Positions 9,449 through 16,715 of a stretch of 64,000 nucleotides of DNA are shown in pieces (position 1 is the first letter of the stretch; each line of letters starts with the position of its first letter). The stretch is taken from the NCBI RefSeq assembly GCF_002028425.1, contig NZ_CP020042.1:2852001-2916000 (forward strand). Reading direction: 5' to 3'. Both the position numbers and the translations under genes were made by a program. This DNA is from Streptomyces katrae (lineage in GTDB: Bacteria; Actinomycetota; Actinomycetes; Streptomycetales; Streptomycetaceae). The notes beneath the pieces are model-generated. The model ran no database searches, had not been told where the DNA came from, and was given only the letters and a program-made list of their open reading frames with translations.

Positions 9449-9640
9449 TCACGGTTACCCCTCCCTCGTCGGACTTCCCGCTCCCCCGGATCCCCTCCCG
9501 GAAGTCCCGACGCACCATACGACCCGCGCCCGGCCCGAAGGGTTGCATGCGGAATCACAGCTTTACCTTTCCGTTACAGACGGTGCCTTCCGGGTCGCTC
9601 TGAGATGCCGATAAATCCCCTCACACGTAGCGTTCCAGGC

Positions 9641-10165
9641 ATGAGCGAATCTTCCATCCAGGACGACGTGATCCACGAACTCGGCGACGACGGACTCCAG
9701 GAGATCGCCGGTCTGCTCGGCACCGACACCACCGGCGCCCGCGAGACCGTCGCGCACACCGTCGGAGCGATGACCGGCGGCCTCCAGGAGAAGGCCGAAG
9801 GCGGGGACGACGAGGTCCGCCAGGCGTTCGCCGAGGTGGTCCAGCCGCCCCTCCAGGGCGTGGCCACCCTCGGCGGCGGCCTCGGCGGCCTGCTGGGCGG
9901 CGGGATGATGGCCGGGGTGCTGAGCAAGGTGAGCAGGCCGGTCGCCGAGGCGGTGTCGAAGAAGACGGGTGTCCCCGCCACGACCGTCTCCCGGGTCATC
10001 GAGCTGCTCATCCCCGTCCTGCTGGCCGTCTTCGCCAAGCGCGCCGCCGCGAACAAGGGCGCGGGCGCGCCGACCGCCGGAGCGCCCGCCCCGGGCGCCG
10101 CCCCCGCGGAGGGCGGAGGCCTCGGCGACCTGCTGGGCCAGATCCTCGGCGGCGGCAAGAAGTAG
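9641..10165 (+). CDS. DUF937 family protein
   Basis: A 174-aa protein of the DUF937 family, of unknown function. Seen: an N-terminal helical part with HELGDDGLQEIAGLLG, a Gly-rich segment LGGGLGGLLGGGMMAG near 85, a hydrophobic helix IELLIPVLLAVFAKRAA near 125, an Ala/Pro/Gly-rich linker, and a closing GGGLGDLLGQILGGGKK. The last motif, a Gly-rich LGxLLGxxLGG tail, is typical of the family. ATG 9641 matches the family start; the frame is open upstream and ATG 9605 is an alternative. Neither has a strong RBS. It stands alone, convergent with the EamA gene. Confidence 0.8.
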   Translation: MSESSIQDDVIHELGDDGLQEIAGLLGTDTTGARETVAHTVGAMTGGLQEKAEGGDDEVRQAFAEVVQPPLQGVATLGGGLGGLLGGGMMAGVLSKVSRPVAEAVSKKTGVPATTVSRVIELLIPVLLAVFAKRAAANKGAGAPTAGAPAPGAAPAEGGGLGDLLGQILGGGKK

Positions 10166-10173
10166 CGACCGGC

Positions 10174-10202
10174 GGCGGCCCGTGGCGTACTAGCGGGCCG
10201 CC
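10174..10202. terminator. bidirectional hairpin between convergent genes
   Basis: GGCGGCCCG at 10174-10182 and CGGGCCGCC at 10194-10202 form a perfect 9-bp stem between the DUF937 stop and the EamA stop (10190-10192 lies in the loop). There is no T-tract. It is a likely shared terminator for the two converging genes. Confidence 0.5.
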
Positions 10203-11107
10203 CCCACCGCGGGGGCGGAAGCACCCTCGGCCGCCGCCGCGCGCCGCTTCCCGCGCGCCGGGGCCAGCGAGGTCAGCCCCACGCCGCCGACCAGCAGCAC
10301 CGCCGCCAGCCAGCGCGGCCCCGAGACCGGCTCCCCCAGCACCAGCGCGGCCGAGGACATCCCGAACACCGGTACCAGCAGCGAGAACGGCGCCACGGCG
10401 GAGGCCGGGTAGCGGCGCAGCAGGTAGCCCCAGGCGCCGAAGCCGAACACCGTGGACACCCAGGCGACGTAACCGATCACGGCCACCCCGGACCAGTCCA
10501 GGGAGCGCAGCGCGGCCAGGTCCCGGCCGGGCCCCTCCAGCAGCAGCGACAGCCCCAGCAACGGCAGCACGGGGACGGTACACACCCACACCATGAAGTT
10601 CAGCGCGTCGGGCGGGGCGGCCTTGCGGGTGAGCACGTTGGACACGCCCCAGCAGGCGGCGGCCGCCACGACCAGCGTGAACCCGGTCGCCGGGCCGGAC
10701 AGGCCGGTGTCCACGGCGGCGACGGCGATCCCGGCCAGCGCCACGGCCATGCCCAGCAGCCGCACCCGCCCGGGCCGCTCGCGCAGCACGGCGGCGGCGA
10801 GGACGGCGGTGAACACGGCCTGGATCTGGAGCACCAGCGAGGACAGCCCGGCCGGCATCCCGGCGGCCATGCCCGTGAACAGCAGCCCGAACTTGGCGAT
10901 GCCCAGGGCCACGCCCACCCCCACGATCCACTTCCAGGCGACCTTGGGCCGCCCCACGAAGAACACGGCGGGCAGCGCGGCGACGAGGAAGCGCAGCGCG
11001 GACAGCAGCAGCGGAGGGAAGTGGCCGAGACCGATCTGGATGACGACGAAGTTGAACCCCCAGACGGCGGCGACGAGTACGGCGAGAGCGGTGTGTACGG
11101 GACGCAT
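10190..11107 (-). CDS. EamA/DMT family transporter
   Basis: Drug/metabolite transporter superfamily membrane protein of 305 aa with about ten hydrophobic helices in two EamA repeats: VHTALAVLVAAVWGFNFVVIQ opens the first and ATGFTLVVAAAACWGVSNVL the second. RhaT/YdcZ-like exporters of this class export amino acids or small metabolites. The frame is open to 11197, but family starts and the hydrophobic onset favour the ATG at 11105-11107. It is divergent from a LysR-type regulator 106 nt away, which probably controls it. Substrate unknown. Confidence 0.85.
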   Translation of the reverse strand: MRPVHTALAVLVAAVWGFNFVVIQIGLGHFPPLLLSALRFLVAALPAVFFVGRPKVAWKWIVGVGVALGIAKFGLLFTGMAAGMPAGLSSLVLQIQAVFTAVLAAAVLRERPGRVRLLGMAVALAGIAVAAVDTGLSGPATGFTLVVAAAACWGVSNVLTRKAAPPDALNFMVWVCTVPVLPLLGLSLLLEGPGRDLAALRSLDWSGVAVIGYVAWVSTVFGFGAWGYLLRRYPASAVAPFSLLVPVFGMSSAALVLGEPVSGPRWLAAVLLVGGVGLTSLAPARGKRRAAAAEGASAPAVGAAR

Positions 11108-11151
11108 GACCCGAGCATCCGCCGCCCCCACCATGTAGCACCAGCGCGCAT

Positions 11152-11173
11152 TCCTTCCGGGATGGATGAAGGA
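11152..11173. promoter_or_regulatory. candidate LysR-type operator
   Basis: TCCTTC at 11152-11157 and GAAGGA at 11168-11173 form a dyad with a 10-nt spacer in the divergent promoter between the EamA exporter and the LysR gene. GGATTCCTTACG follows as a possible third half-site. Position and spacing fit a LysR-family binding site. Confidence 0.45.
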
Positions 11174-11213
11174 TTCCTTACGATTGCCCGCCCACACCCC
11201 CTACGATGGCCGG

Positions 11214-12173
11214 ATGCTCGACCTGCCCCGGCTGCGCGCCCTGCACGCCGTCTCCGTCCACGGCTCCGTGGCTGCCGCGGCCGCCGCCCTGGGCTACACC
11301 CCCTCCGCCGTCTCCCAGCAGATCGGCAAACTCGAACGGGAGACCCGCACCACCCTCCTGGAGCGGCGCGGACGCGGGGTCGCCCTCACCGAGGAGGCCC
11401 GCCACCTGGCCGAGACCGCCCAGGAGTTGCTGGCGATCGTCGAGCGGGCCGAGACCACCCTGGAGGAACGGCGCGGCCGCCCCAGCGGGCTGCTGACGGT
11501 GGCCGCCTTCGCCTCCGCGGCGCGCGGACTGCTCCCGGGCGTCCTGGCGGACCTGGCCGGCCGCCATCCGGCGCTGGACGTACGCCTGACGGAGGTGGAC
11601 CCCCACCTCTCGGTGGACCTGGTGGCCCGGGGCGTCACCGATCTGGCGGTGGCCCACGACTGGGACATCGCCCCGCTGCCCGCCCCCGAGGGCGTGGAGC
11701 AGGCACTGATCGGCGACGACCGCTGCGACCTGGTGGTGCCGGCCGGGCACCCCTTCACCGCCCGGCGGCTGGTCCGGCGGGCGGACCTCGGCGGGCAGCG
11801 GTGGGTGTGCCAGCCGCCCGGCCGGGTCTGCCACGACTGGCTGGTGCGGACCCTGCGCACGGCCGGGTTCGAGCCGGACGTCGCGCACATGGCCGAGGAG
11901 AACCACACCATCGTCGCCCTGGTCGCCGCCGGGCTCGGGATCGCCGTGGTGCCCCGGCTGGGCACCGGGCCGCTGCCGCCGGGCGCGGTGGCCGTCCCCC
12001 TGGAGCCGGTCCCGGTGCGCCGGCTGTACGCCCTGTGGCGGACGGGCGCGTCCCGCCGGCCGGCGATCACCGAGACCGTCCGCACCCTCCAGGAGCACTG
12101 GCCGGCCGTGTCCGGCCTGCTTCCGGGGGACGCCGAGGGTGTCCCGGGGACGCGGGGCGCGGACCGGGAGTAG
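11214..12173 (+). CDS. LysR family transcriptional regulator
   Basis: A 319-aa LysR regulator. The N-terminal winged HTH is clear: LPRLRALHAVSVHGSVAAAA with ALGYTPSAVSQQIGKLE at about residues 25-40, then the linker helix. A type 2 periplasmic-binding-like effector domain fills residues 90-290. ATG 11214 is chosen because LDLPRLRALHAV is the standard LysR start; the frame is open from 11166. It is divergent from the EamA exporter, the usual arrangement for a regulator of a small-molecule exporter. The inducer is unknown. Confidence 0.88.
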   Translation: MLDLPRLRALHAVSVHGSVAAAAAALGYTPSAVSQQIGKLERETRTTLLERRGRGVALTEEARHLAETAQELLAIVERAETTLEERRGRPSGLLTVAAFASAARGLLPGVLADLAGRHPALDVRLTEVDPHLSVDLVARGVTDLAVAHDWDIAPLPAPEGVEQALIGDDRCDLVVPAGHPFTARRLVRRADLGGQRWVCQPPGRVCHDWLVRTLRTAGFEPDVAHMAEENHTIVALVAAGLGIAVVPRLGTGPLPPGAVAVPLEPVPVRRLYALWRTGASRRPAITETVRTLQEHWPAVSGLLPGDAEGVPGTRGADRE

Positions 12174-12183
12174 GGTCCCGGGG

Positions 12184-13992
12184 GTGCCGTACCACGCCTC
12201 CCGCCGGGCCCTGCTCGCCGCCGCGGCCATGGCCGCCGCCACGGCCACCGGCGGCGCCTCCTCCACCGTGGGCCCCCGCCGCACGCCTGACGACCCACGT
12301 CCCCCCGGGGCTCCGCCGGGCCGCCGCCCGGACCCGGAGCGGCTGCGCGCCCTGACGGCCTCCATGGAGCTGCCCGAGCTGGTGGGCCAGCTGTTCGTGT
12401 CCCGTGCGTACGGGCACTCGGCGACCGACCCCGACCCGGCCGACGCGGACCTGAACCGGGCCCAGTTCGGGGTGCGCAGCGCCGCCGAACTGGTGGCCCG
12501 CTACCACCTCGGCGGGATCGTCTACTTCGCCTGGGCGCACAACACCCGCTCCCCGCAGCAGATCGCCGCCCTCTCCAACGGCCTCCAGCGGGCCGCGGCC
12601 GGCTCCGGCGCCGGGATCCCGCTGCTGCTCTCCGTCGACCAGGAGCACGGGGCCGTCGCCCGGATCGGCCGGCCGGCGACCCTGCTGCCGGGCGCGATGG
12701 CGCTCGGCGCGGGCGGCTCCCCCGCCGACGCCCGCCGGGCGGCCCGGCTGGCGGGGACGGAGCTGGCCGCGCTGGGCATCCGGCAGGACTACGCCCCGGT
12801 GGCCGACGTGAACGTGAACCCGGCCAACCCGGTGATCGGCGTCCGCTCCTTCGGCTCCGACCCGGAAGCGGTGGCGGAGCTGACGGCCGCCCAGGTGCGC
12901 GGGTACCAGGCGGCGGGGGTGGCCGCGACGGCGAAGCACTTCCCGGGCCACGGGGACACCGAGACCGACAGCCACGTCGGGCTGCCGGTGATGCGGCACA
13001 GCCGCGCCCAGTGGGAGGAGCTGGACGAACCCCCCTTCCGGGCGGCGGTGGAGGCGGGCGCGGACGTGGTGATGACGGCGCACATCGTCTTCCCCGCGCT
13101 CGATCCCTCGGGGGACCCGGCGACCCTCTCGCGGCCGATCGTGACCGGCATCCTGCGCGAACGCCTGGGGTTCCGCGGGGTGGTGGTGACCGACGCGCTC
13201 GACATGGCCGGGGTCCGCCAGAAGTACGGGGACGACCGGGTGCCGGTGCTGGCCCTCAAGGCGGGCTGCGACCAGCTGCTGAACGCGCCCGACCTGGGGC
13301 TGGCGTACCGCAGCGTGCTGGCGGCGGTCGGGTCGGGCGAGCTGACCCGGGCGCGGATCGAGGAGTCGGTGCTGCGGATCCTGGAGGTCAAGGCGCGCCG
13401 GGGGCTGTTCGAGGACCCGTACGCCGACGAGGGCCGGGTGGACGCGGTGGTGGGCACCGGGGAGCACCTGGAGGCGGCCGACGCGATCGCCGCCGGTACG
13501 ACCACCCTGCTGGCCAATCCGCGCGGGCTGCTCCCCCTGGACGCGGCGTCCGGACCCCGGCTGCTGGTGACGGGCGCCGACCCGGCCTCCCCCACGGGTA
13601 CGACGGGACCCCCCACCGAGGTCCTGGCGCGGGAGCTGACGGCCCTGGGCTGCCGGGCGCAGTCCCTGCCCGCGGAGCGGGCGGTGGCGGCCGCGCCGGG
13701 CCACGCGGCGGTGGTGGTGTGCACGTACAACGTCCCGGAGGGGGAGAGTCCGCAACGGACGCTGGTGGCGGACCTGGTCGCGACGGGCGTCCCGGTGGTG
13801 CTGGTGGCGGTCCGCAATCCGTACGACCCGGCCCGGCTGCCCGCGTGCGCGGCCGAGGTGGCCACCTACACGTGGACGGACGTGGAGATGCGGGCGGCGG
13901 CCCGGGTGCTGACGGGGGCGCGGCGGCCGGCCGGCCGCCTGCCCGTCCCGGTTCCGGGCCGCTATCCGCTGGGCCACGGGCTGGGGTACTGA
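12184..13992 (+). CDS. secreted GH3 beta-N-acetylhexosaminidase (NagZ-like)
   Basis: Family 3 glycoside hydrolase of about 602 aa releasing N-acetylglucosamine from muropeptides or chitin fragments. Seen: N-terminal SRRALLAAAAMAAA, a Tat-like signal; the NagZ signature KHFPGHGDTETDSHVGLP near residue 250 with the catalytic His/Asp dyad of this subfamily; VVVTDALDMAGV near 335 with the nucleophile Asp; and a C-terminal (alpha/beta) sandwich domain from about 430. GTG 12184 places the twin arginine close to the N-terminus; an ATG at 12139 overlaps the LysR gene. It lies only 10 nt behind the LysR stop codon. A GH20 hexosaminidase lies at 47.8 kb. Confidence 0.88.
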   Translation: MPYHASRRALLAAAAMAAATATGGASSTVGPRRTPDDPRPPGAPPGRRPDPERLRALTASMELPELVGQLFVSRAYGHSATDPDPADADLNRAQFGVRSAAELVARYHLGGIVYFAWAHNTRSPQQIAALSNGLQRAAAGSGAGIPLLLSVDQEHGAVARIGRPATLLPGAMALGAGGSPADARRAARLAGTELAALGIRQDYAPVADVNVNPANPVIGVRSFGSDPEAVAELTAAQVRGYQAAGVAATAKHFPGHGDTETDSHVGLPVMRHSRAQWEELDEPPFRAAVEAGADVVMTAHIVFPALDPSGDPATLSRPIVTGILRERLGFRGVVVTDALDMAGVRQKYGDDRVPVLALKAGCDQLLNAPDLGLAYRSVLAAVGSGELTRARIEESVLRILEVKARRGLFEDPYADEGRVDAVVGTGEHLEAADAIAAGTTTLLANPRGLLPLDAASGPRLLVTGADPASPTGTTGPPTEVLARELTALGCRAQSLPAERAVAAAPGHAAVVVCTYNVPEGESPQRTLVADLVATGVPVVLVAVRNPYDPARLPACAAEVATYTWTDVEMRAAARVLTGARRPAGRLPVPVPGRYPLGHGLGY

Positions 13993-14027
13993 GGCACCCC
14001 GGCCCGCGGCCCGGTGGGAGCGCCGCG

Positions 14028-15506
14028 CTACGGCCGCAGCGAGTCGTGGCGCAGGTCGGTCCGGTCGAGCTCCGGGTCCGGGGCGGCCAGGGGGGCCGCC
14101 TGCGCGGCGGCCTTGGCCGTGGCCGTGCCGGAGGCGCCCGCGGCGGGGGCCACTCCGGCCCACTGCTGGATCCGTGCGGTGGCCAGGGCCCTCTCGCCGT
14201 CCTGGAGCTTGGCGACGTTGGCCCCGTGGTTGGCGCCCGGTGCGATCATCACGTAGCTGTCGGTGGCCCCGTAGCCGATGTGGAAGGGCTCGGCTCCCCA
14301 CGGGTCGTTCTGCCCGTACACGAACAGCATCTGGTGGGCGTTGTTCTTCACCCAGTTGTCCACGTCCGCCATGGCCCCCGGCCGGAAGGTCATGGGGATG
14401 TCGCGCGGGACGAAGTCGCGCGGCGGCTGGTAGCCGTAGCGGCTCAGGTTCCCCAGCCAGGGCTGCTTGATGTCGGGCGAGCCGAGCTGGGTGCCGGCCT
14501 GGTAGTAGTACGGGGTGAACGTCTCCAGGCCCTGGTCGGTGTAGGCCGAGAAGCCCGAGATGGTGTCGACGCTGTCCCAGATCTGCTGGTCCGTCGCGGT
14601 CTTGGCGTCGGGGACGGTCCCGCAGTCGGAGAGCAGGCTGTACTGCCAGAAGGCCCAGGTGTAGTCGAGGACGACGGCCTCGAAGGCCTTGTCCAGGCTG
14701 CCGACGGTGTTGAAGGTCCAGCCGCTCGCCGCGGCGGCCTCCTTGTACTTGGCCTCCAGCGGCTCCCGGCGGACCAGGGCCTCGCGCTGGACGGCGGCCA
14801 GCTTGTCGCGGCACTCCTTGGTGCCGACCTTGGTGAAGAACCGGTCGTAGGCCGAGTCCTCCTTGTTGACGACGTCGTTCGGCGCGACGTAGGCGACCAC
14901 GCCGTCCATGTCGCGCGGGTAGAACCGCTCGAAGTACGTCGCCGTCATCCCGCCCTTGCTGGCGCCGGTGGCGAGCCAGTTCTTGGAGTAGATCTTCTTC
15001 AGGGCGGTGTAGATGCGGTGCTGGTCGCTGGCGGCCTGCCAGATGTCGAGCTTCGACCAGTCCGCCGGGTCGGGGCGGGACGGGTTGAAGAATCGATACT
15101 CCATGGACACCTGGTTGCCGTCGACTATGGTCGTCGGCTCGGCCCGGCGCGGGTTGGTGTTGACGTTGTAGCCGGAGGTGTAGAACACGGTCGGCCGTGA
15201 CTCGTCCTTGTGCAGCAGGGTGATCCGCTGCTTGAAGGTGCCCTTCCACGGCTGCCGGTGGTCGATCGGCTGCTCGTAGTTCAGCACGAAGAACCGGTAG
15301 CCGGGGTACGGCTTCTCCTCGATCAGGCTCATGCCCGGGATGGCGAGGATCCGGTCCTTGATGTCCGCGGTGGCGCCCTGCCCTGCGGTGGTCGGCGCGG
15401 CGGCGGCCGGCTCGGCGGCGGTGGCCGCCTGAGCCGTCAGGCCGGCCGAGCCGAAGGTGCCGATGAGCACCGCGAGCGGCAGCAGCCGGCCAAGCGTCTT
15501 GCGCAT
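14028..15506 (-). CDS. secreted S37 family peptidase (tri/tetrapeptidyl aminopeptidase type)
   Basis: Extracellular serine peptidase of 492 aa of the Streptomyces S37 (PS-10) family, which removes tri- or tetrapeptides from protein N-termini. Seen: Sec signal peptide MRKTLGRLLPLAVLIGTFGSAG ending near AQAATAA; the nucleophile elbow GASKGGM near residue 182; the C-terminal Asp in VYGQNDPWGAE near 415; and His in APGANHGAN near 440, which completes the triad. Length fits the family. It is convergent with the GH3 gene. It probably feeds the cell from protein in the soil, or processes extracellular enzymes. Confidence 0.85.
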   Translation of the reverse strand: MRKTLGRLLPLAVLIGTFGSAGLTAQAATAAEPAAAAPTTAGQGATADIKDRILAIPGMSLIEEKPYPGYRFFVLNYEQPIDHRQPWKGTFKQRITLLHKDESRPTVFYTSGYNVNTNPRRAEPTTIVDGNQVSMEYRFFNPSRPDPADWSKLDIWQAASDQHRIYTALKKIYSKNWLATGASKGGMTATYFERFYPRDMDGVVAYVAPNDVVNKEDSAYDRFFTKVGTKECRDKLAAVQREALVRREPLEAKYKEAAAASGWTFNTVGSLDKAFEAVVLDYTWAFWQYSLLSDCGTVPDAKTATDQQIWDSVDTISGFSAYTDQGLETFTPYYYQAGTQLGSPDIKQPWLGNLSRYGYQPPRDFVPRDIPMTFRPGAMADVDNWVKNNAHQMLFVYGQNDPWGAEPFHIGYGATDSYVMIAPGANHGANVAKLQDGERALATARIQQWAGVAPAAGASGTATAKAAAQAAPLAAPDPELDRTDLRHDSLRP

Positions 15507-15592
15507 GCACTCTCCCCATTCGGTCCACTGGTGGTCGCCGTGAACCTAGCGGGGTCAACACGCCCGTGAACAGTACCGGTTGGGCCGCTGCT

Positions 15593-16003
15593 TCAGCACA
15601 GGATCCAGCCGGACTCCACGGATCCGGCCGCGACACCGCCCTTTACGTACACACACCGGTTGATCGCGGCGACGGTGACGGGGCCCGCGTAGCGGGTGAA
15701 TTGCCCCGCATCGCCCACGGGAACCCCACCGCGCGGCTGAACGCTGACCGCGAGGTGGCGGCGTGCCCCGGGGTGCAGGGCGACGTTGACCGCGCAGACC
15801 TGCGTCCGGCTCTTGTACACGCGCACCTCGGCGTCCGGCAGCGGCAGCGTCCGGACCAGTTCGCCCGGGCAGCCGCCGGTGGCGGCCGCCGCCTGCGGCG
15901 CGGCGGCGAACACCCCGCCCGCGGCCAGCCACAGTGCGGCCCCGACCACCCCGAGGGAGACCCCCCGCCGCCGCGCCTTCCGCGCTGTCCACCCCTGAGA
16001 CAC
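15593..16003 (-). CDS. small secreted protein, four cysteines
   Basis: An unrecognised 136-aa exported protein. Seen: a basic start (ARKARRR), a hydrophobic segment VSLGVVGAALWLAAGGVFAAA and an AxA-type cleavage site near residue 40, then a mature part of about 95 aa with four Cys (TGGCPGEL, TQVCAVN, NRCVYV, and the last residue WILC) that could form two disulfides. GTG 16001-16003 is chosen from GGGGGTCAGG upstream; the frame is open to 16180. A GTAC-rich dyad lies 17-49 nt upstream. Function unknown. Confidence 0.65.
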   Translation of the reverse strand: MSQGWTARKARRRGVSLGVVGAALWLAAGGVFAAAPQAAAATGGCPGELVRTLPLPDAEVRVYKSRTQVCAVNVALHPGARRHLAVSVQPRGGVPVGDAGQFTRYAGPVTVAAINRCVYVKGGVAAGSVESGWILC

Positions 16004-16019
16004 CCTGACCCCCCGATCG

Positions 16020-16052
16020 GTCGTACGTAACACGTACTGACGTACGTACGAC
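16020..16052. promoter_or_regulatory. GTAC-repeat dyad at a divergent promoter
   Basis: GTCGTACGT at 16020-16028 and ACGTACGAC at 16044-16052 are exact reverse complements, and CGTAC occurs five times between 16021 and 16051. It lies just upstream of the small secreted protein gene (-) and 80 nt before the EF-hand gene (+). Likely a repressor operator; the protein is unknown. Confidence 0.5.
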
Positions 16053-16129
16053 GCGCCGGACCACCGGAAGGTTGCACTACCCTGGGCGATCGACCGCATG
16101 CTCACCGTAGTCACGAAAGGCGTCCTCCC

Positions 16130-16687
16130 ATGACGACCACCGACCTGCTCGACCGGAAGCTGGAGCGTGCGTTCGCGCACCTGGACGCGGACGACAACGG
16201 CGTGATCGACGAGAAGGACATGATCGCCCTCGGCTCCCGGCTGCTGACGGCGCTGGCCGAGCCCGCCGACTCACCCAAGGCGGCCGAGGTGTTCCGCGGG
16301 CTCACCGACTTCTGGGTGGACCTCTTCAACGAGCTGGGCGTGGGCCAGGACCAGAAGCTGACGCCGCAGCAGTACCGGGACGGGATGACCCGCCTCTACA
16401 AGGACGGCGGCCCGGCCTACGAGAAGTCCTTCCGGCCGATGATGAAGGCGATGCTCACGGTCGTCGACACCAACGGGGACGGGCACATCAGCCCGGAGGA
16501 GTTCCACAAGGCGCAGCTGGCCTTCGACACCAGGCTGGAGCCCGCCGCCGCGGACGCCCTCTTCGAGCGGATCGACAAGAACCACGACGGCTACCTGTCG
16601 GTGGACGAACTCCTCGACGCGGTACGCGAGTACTACACCGGTGAGGACGAGGACGCCCCGGGCAACCTGCTCTTCGGCGAGCTCTGA
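16130..16687 (+). CDS. EF-hand calcium-binding protein
   Basis: A 185-aa cytosolic EF-hand protein (calerythrin/CabB-like). Three canonical 12-residue Ca2+ loops are visible: DADDNGVIDEKD near residue 20, DTNGDGHISPEE near 113 and DKNHDGYLSVDE near 147. A degenerate second hand (GVGQDQKLTPQQ near 70) has lost the standard ligands. Four hands with the second one silent is common in actinobacterial members. Role: Ca2+ buffering or signalling. It is single, and convergent with the ABC transporter gene. Confidence 0.9.
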   Translation: MTTTDLLDRKLERAFAHLDADDNGVIDEKDMIALGSRLLTALAEPADSPKAAEVFRGLTDFWVDLFNELGVGQDQKLTPQQYRDGMTRLYKDGGPAYEKSFRPMMKAMLTVVDTNGDGHISPEEFHKAQLAFDTRLEPAAADALFERIDKNHDGYLSVDELLDAVREYYTGEDEDAPGNLLFGEL

Positions 16688-16715
16688 CACCCGGGGCGGC
16701 CTCCTGACGGGTCCG

